Assembly (NCBI RefSeq): GCF_000003605.2
Contig: NW_003153207.1
Span: forward strand, 1 to 24,058
Length of the DNA stretch: 24,058 nucleotides
Origin: Saccoglossus kowalevskii
Taxonomy: Eukaryota; Hemichordata; Enteropneusta; Harrimaniidae
Direction of reading: 5' to 3'
A model generated the notes under the pieces. The model had not been told where the DNA came from. It ran no database searches and saw only the letters and a list, made by a program, of their open reading frames with translations. Each line of letters begins with the position of its first letter. Positions within the stretch are counted from its first letter, which is position 1. The translations under genes and the position numbers were made by a program. This document shows positions 23,724 to 24,058 of the stretch, piece after piece.

Positions 23724-23877
23724 GATTGGTTGATTAAAAATGTCATCAACTATGCCTAGGTACGATGCTAGTAATATCTCATCAGTGTCAGCTATTGACT
23801 GTAAATTTGATTGGTTGATTGAAAATGTCATCAACTATGCCTAAGTACGATGCTAGTAATATCTCATCACTTTCAGC

Positions 23878-23912
23878 CGGTACGATGCCAGTAATATCTC
23901 ATCACTTTCAGC
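23878..23912 (+). repeat. 35-bp truncated unit (50-bp deletion)
   Basis: Same junction and context as 17766, at an offset of 6112 bp. A partner, if present, would lie about 110 bp beyond the end of the window and cannot be seen. Confidence 0.94.
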
Positions 23913-24058
23913 TATTGACCTTAAATTGGATTGGTTGATTAAAAATGCCATCAACTATGCCCAGGTACGATGCTAGTAATATCTCATCACTTTCAGCTAT
24001 TGACGTGTAAATTTGATTGGTTGATTAAAAATGTCATCAACTATGCCTAGGTGATGAA

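Larger units (their letters stand above)
1..24058 (+). repeat. 85-bp satellite DNA array, whole window
   Basis: Every line of the window is made of one monomer of 85 bp repeated head to tail, always in the same orientation; GATTGGTTGATT recurs at 2, 87, 172, 257 and so on to the end. The consensus has 26 A, 30 T, 14 G and 15 C. Distances between matching landmarks reduce to exact multiples of 85 once the indels I catalogued are counted: for example 2168 to 17560 equals 184 units minus 248 bp of known indels, and 391 to 22575 equals 265 units minus 341. That argues against any hidden unique insert. Both flanks lie outside the window. Long pure arrays of short units are typical of eukaryotic centromeric, pericentromeric or subtelomeric heterochromatin; this placement is inference. 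I do not recognise the family and cannot assign a species. No gene, tRNA, rRNA or transposon is present anywhere in the array. Confidence 0.98.
23212..24058 (+). repeat. Third, partial copy of the 1.29-kb block
   Basis: It matches 17100 onward at an offset of 6112 bp up to about 24003, where a single-base insertion (GACGTGTAA) shifts the register by one; it then continues to the window end. It contains the sixth cassette and one truncated unit. The last bases (AGGTGATGAA) no longer fit the monomer. Confidence 0.88.

Noticed and set aside
1-24058. CRISPR array
   Set aside because: The whole 85-bp unit is repeated. There are no unique spacers between short repeats, the units vary along their full length, and no cas genes are present.
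1-24058. Gene for a repetitive protein
   Set aside because: 85 is not a multiple of three, so the frame shifts each unit, and TAG or TAA closes every frame within one or two monomers on the plus strand.
1-24058. CENP-B box
   Set aside because: No segment of the monomer or its variants fits the TTCG...CGGG pattern; the array has one CpG per unit, in TACGATG.
1-24058. tRNA-derived or other SINE-type repeat with Pol III boxes
   Set aside because: GGTTGATTA is far from a B box GGTTCGANTCC, there is no A box at the right distance, no A-rich tail and no target site duplications. The units are strictly tandem.
1-24058. Transposon, terminal repeats or inserted unique DNA
   Set aside because: I read the window line by line and found only satellite. 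Landmark distances reduce to exact multiples of 85 once the listed indels are counted, which leaves no room for an unnoticed insertion.
1-24058. Telomeric repeat
   Set aside because: The unit is 85 bp with no short G-rich or TTAGG-type tandem motif; CTTAGG appears only as a scattered variant of CCTAGG.

Overview
The window is satellite DNA from end to end. I see no protein gene, RNA gene, mobile element or unique sequence in it. It is one head-to-tail tandem array of an AT-rich monomer of 85 bp (about 34% GC in the consensus), all units in the same orientation, about 287.5 units in 24,058 bases. The indels I found by eye are: seven 89-bp units (+4), eight 35-bp truncated units (-50), four 83-bp units (-2), two 84-bp units (-1) and a few single-base indels. 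With these, the distances between matching landmarks that I tested come out as exact multiples of 85, so I do not think a non-satellite insertion is hidden in the array. A pure array of this length points to a eukaryotic nuclear genome, probably centromeric, pericentromeric or other heterochromatin. I do not recognise the family and cannot name the species.

The monomers fall into a few types set by about a dozen variable positions. Types differ before the GATTGG start point (CTGTAAATTT, CCTTAAATTG, CCTTAAAATG or CCTTAAAAAG), at the junction after ATGC/ATGT, at the CCTAGG hexamer (CCTAGG, CCCAGG, CCTCGG, CCGAGG, CTTAGG) and in the ATCTCATCACTTTCAG block. These variants are linked. They travel together as haplotypes over runs of monomers, which gives a higher-order structure.

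The higher-order structure is a mosaic rather than one regular higher-order repeat. A five-monomer cassette of 429 bp (ATACC unit through the 89-bp unit) occurs six times complete and once partial. A 35-bp relic of a monomer with a 50-bp deletion occurs eight times, in three places as a pair 290 bp apart; the undeleted form survives at about 7.80 kb. Blocks of 0.4-1.3 kb recur nearly identically at spacings from 0.85 kb to 22 kb: 1.7-3.0 with 17.1-18.4 and 23.2-24.05 kb; 9.1-10.3 with 18.6-19.8 kb; 14.7-15.4 with 19.2-19.9 kb; 0-0.7 with 22.2-22.9 kb; 0.9-1.5 with 22.6-23.3 kb; 11.3-12.2 with 12.6-13.5 kb; 5.2-6.2 with 6.9-7.8 kb. Some stretches (15.57-15.99 kb, 20.57-21.08 kb) have been freshly homogenised monomer by monomer. 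This fits repeated unequal exchange and conversion inside a long array.

The only open frames above about 60 codons are by-products of one 84-bp unit and are not genes. No new enzymatic or defence system is visible. The points of interest are the array's mosaic history, a recurrent CpG/TpG dimorphism, and a regularly spaced CCAAT-type motif.
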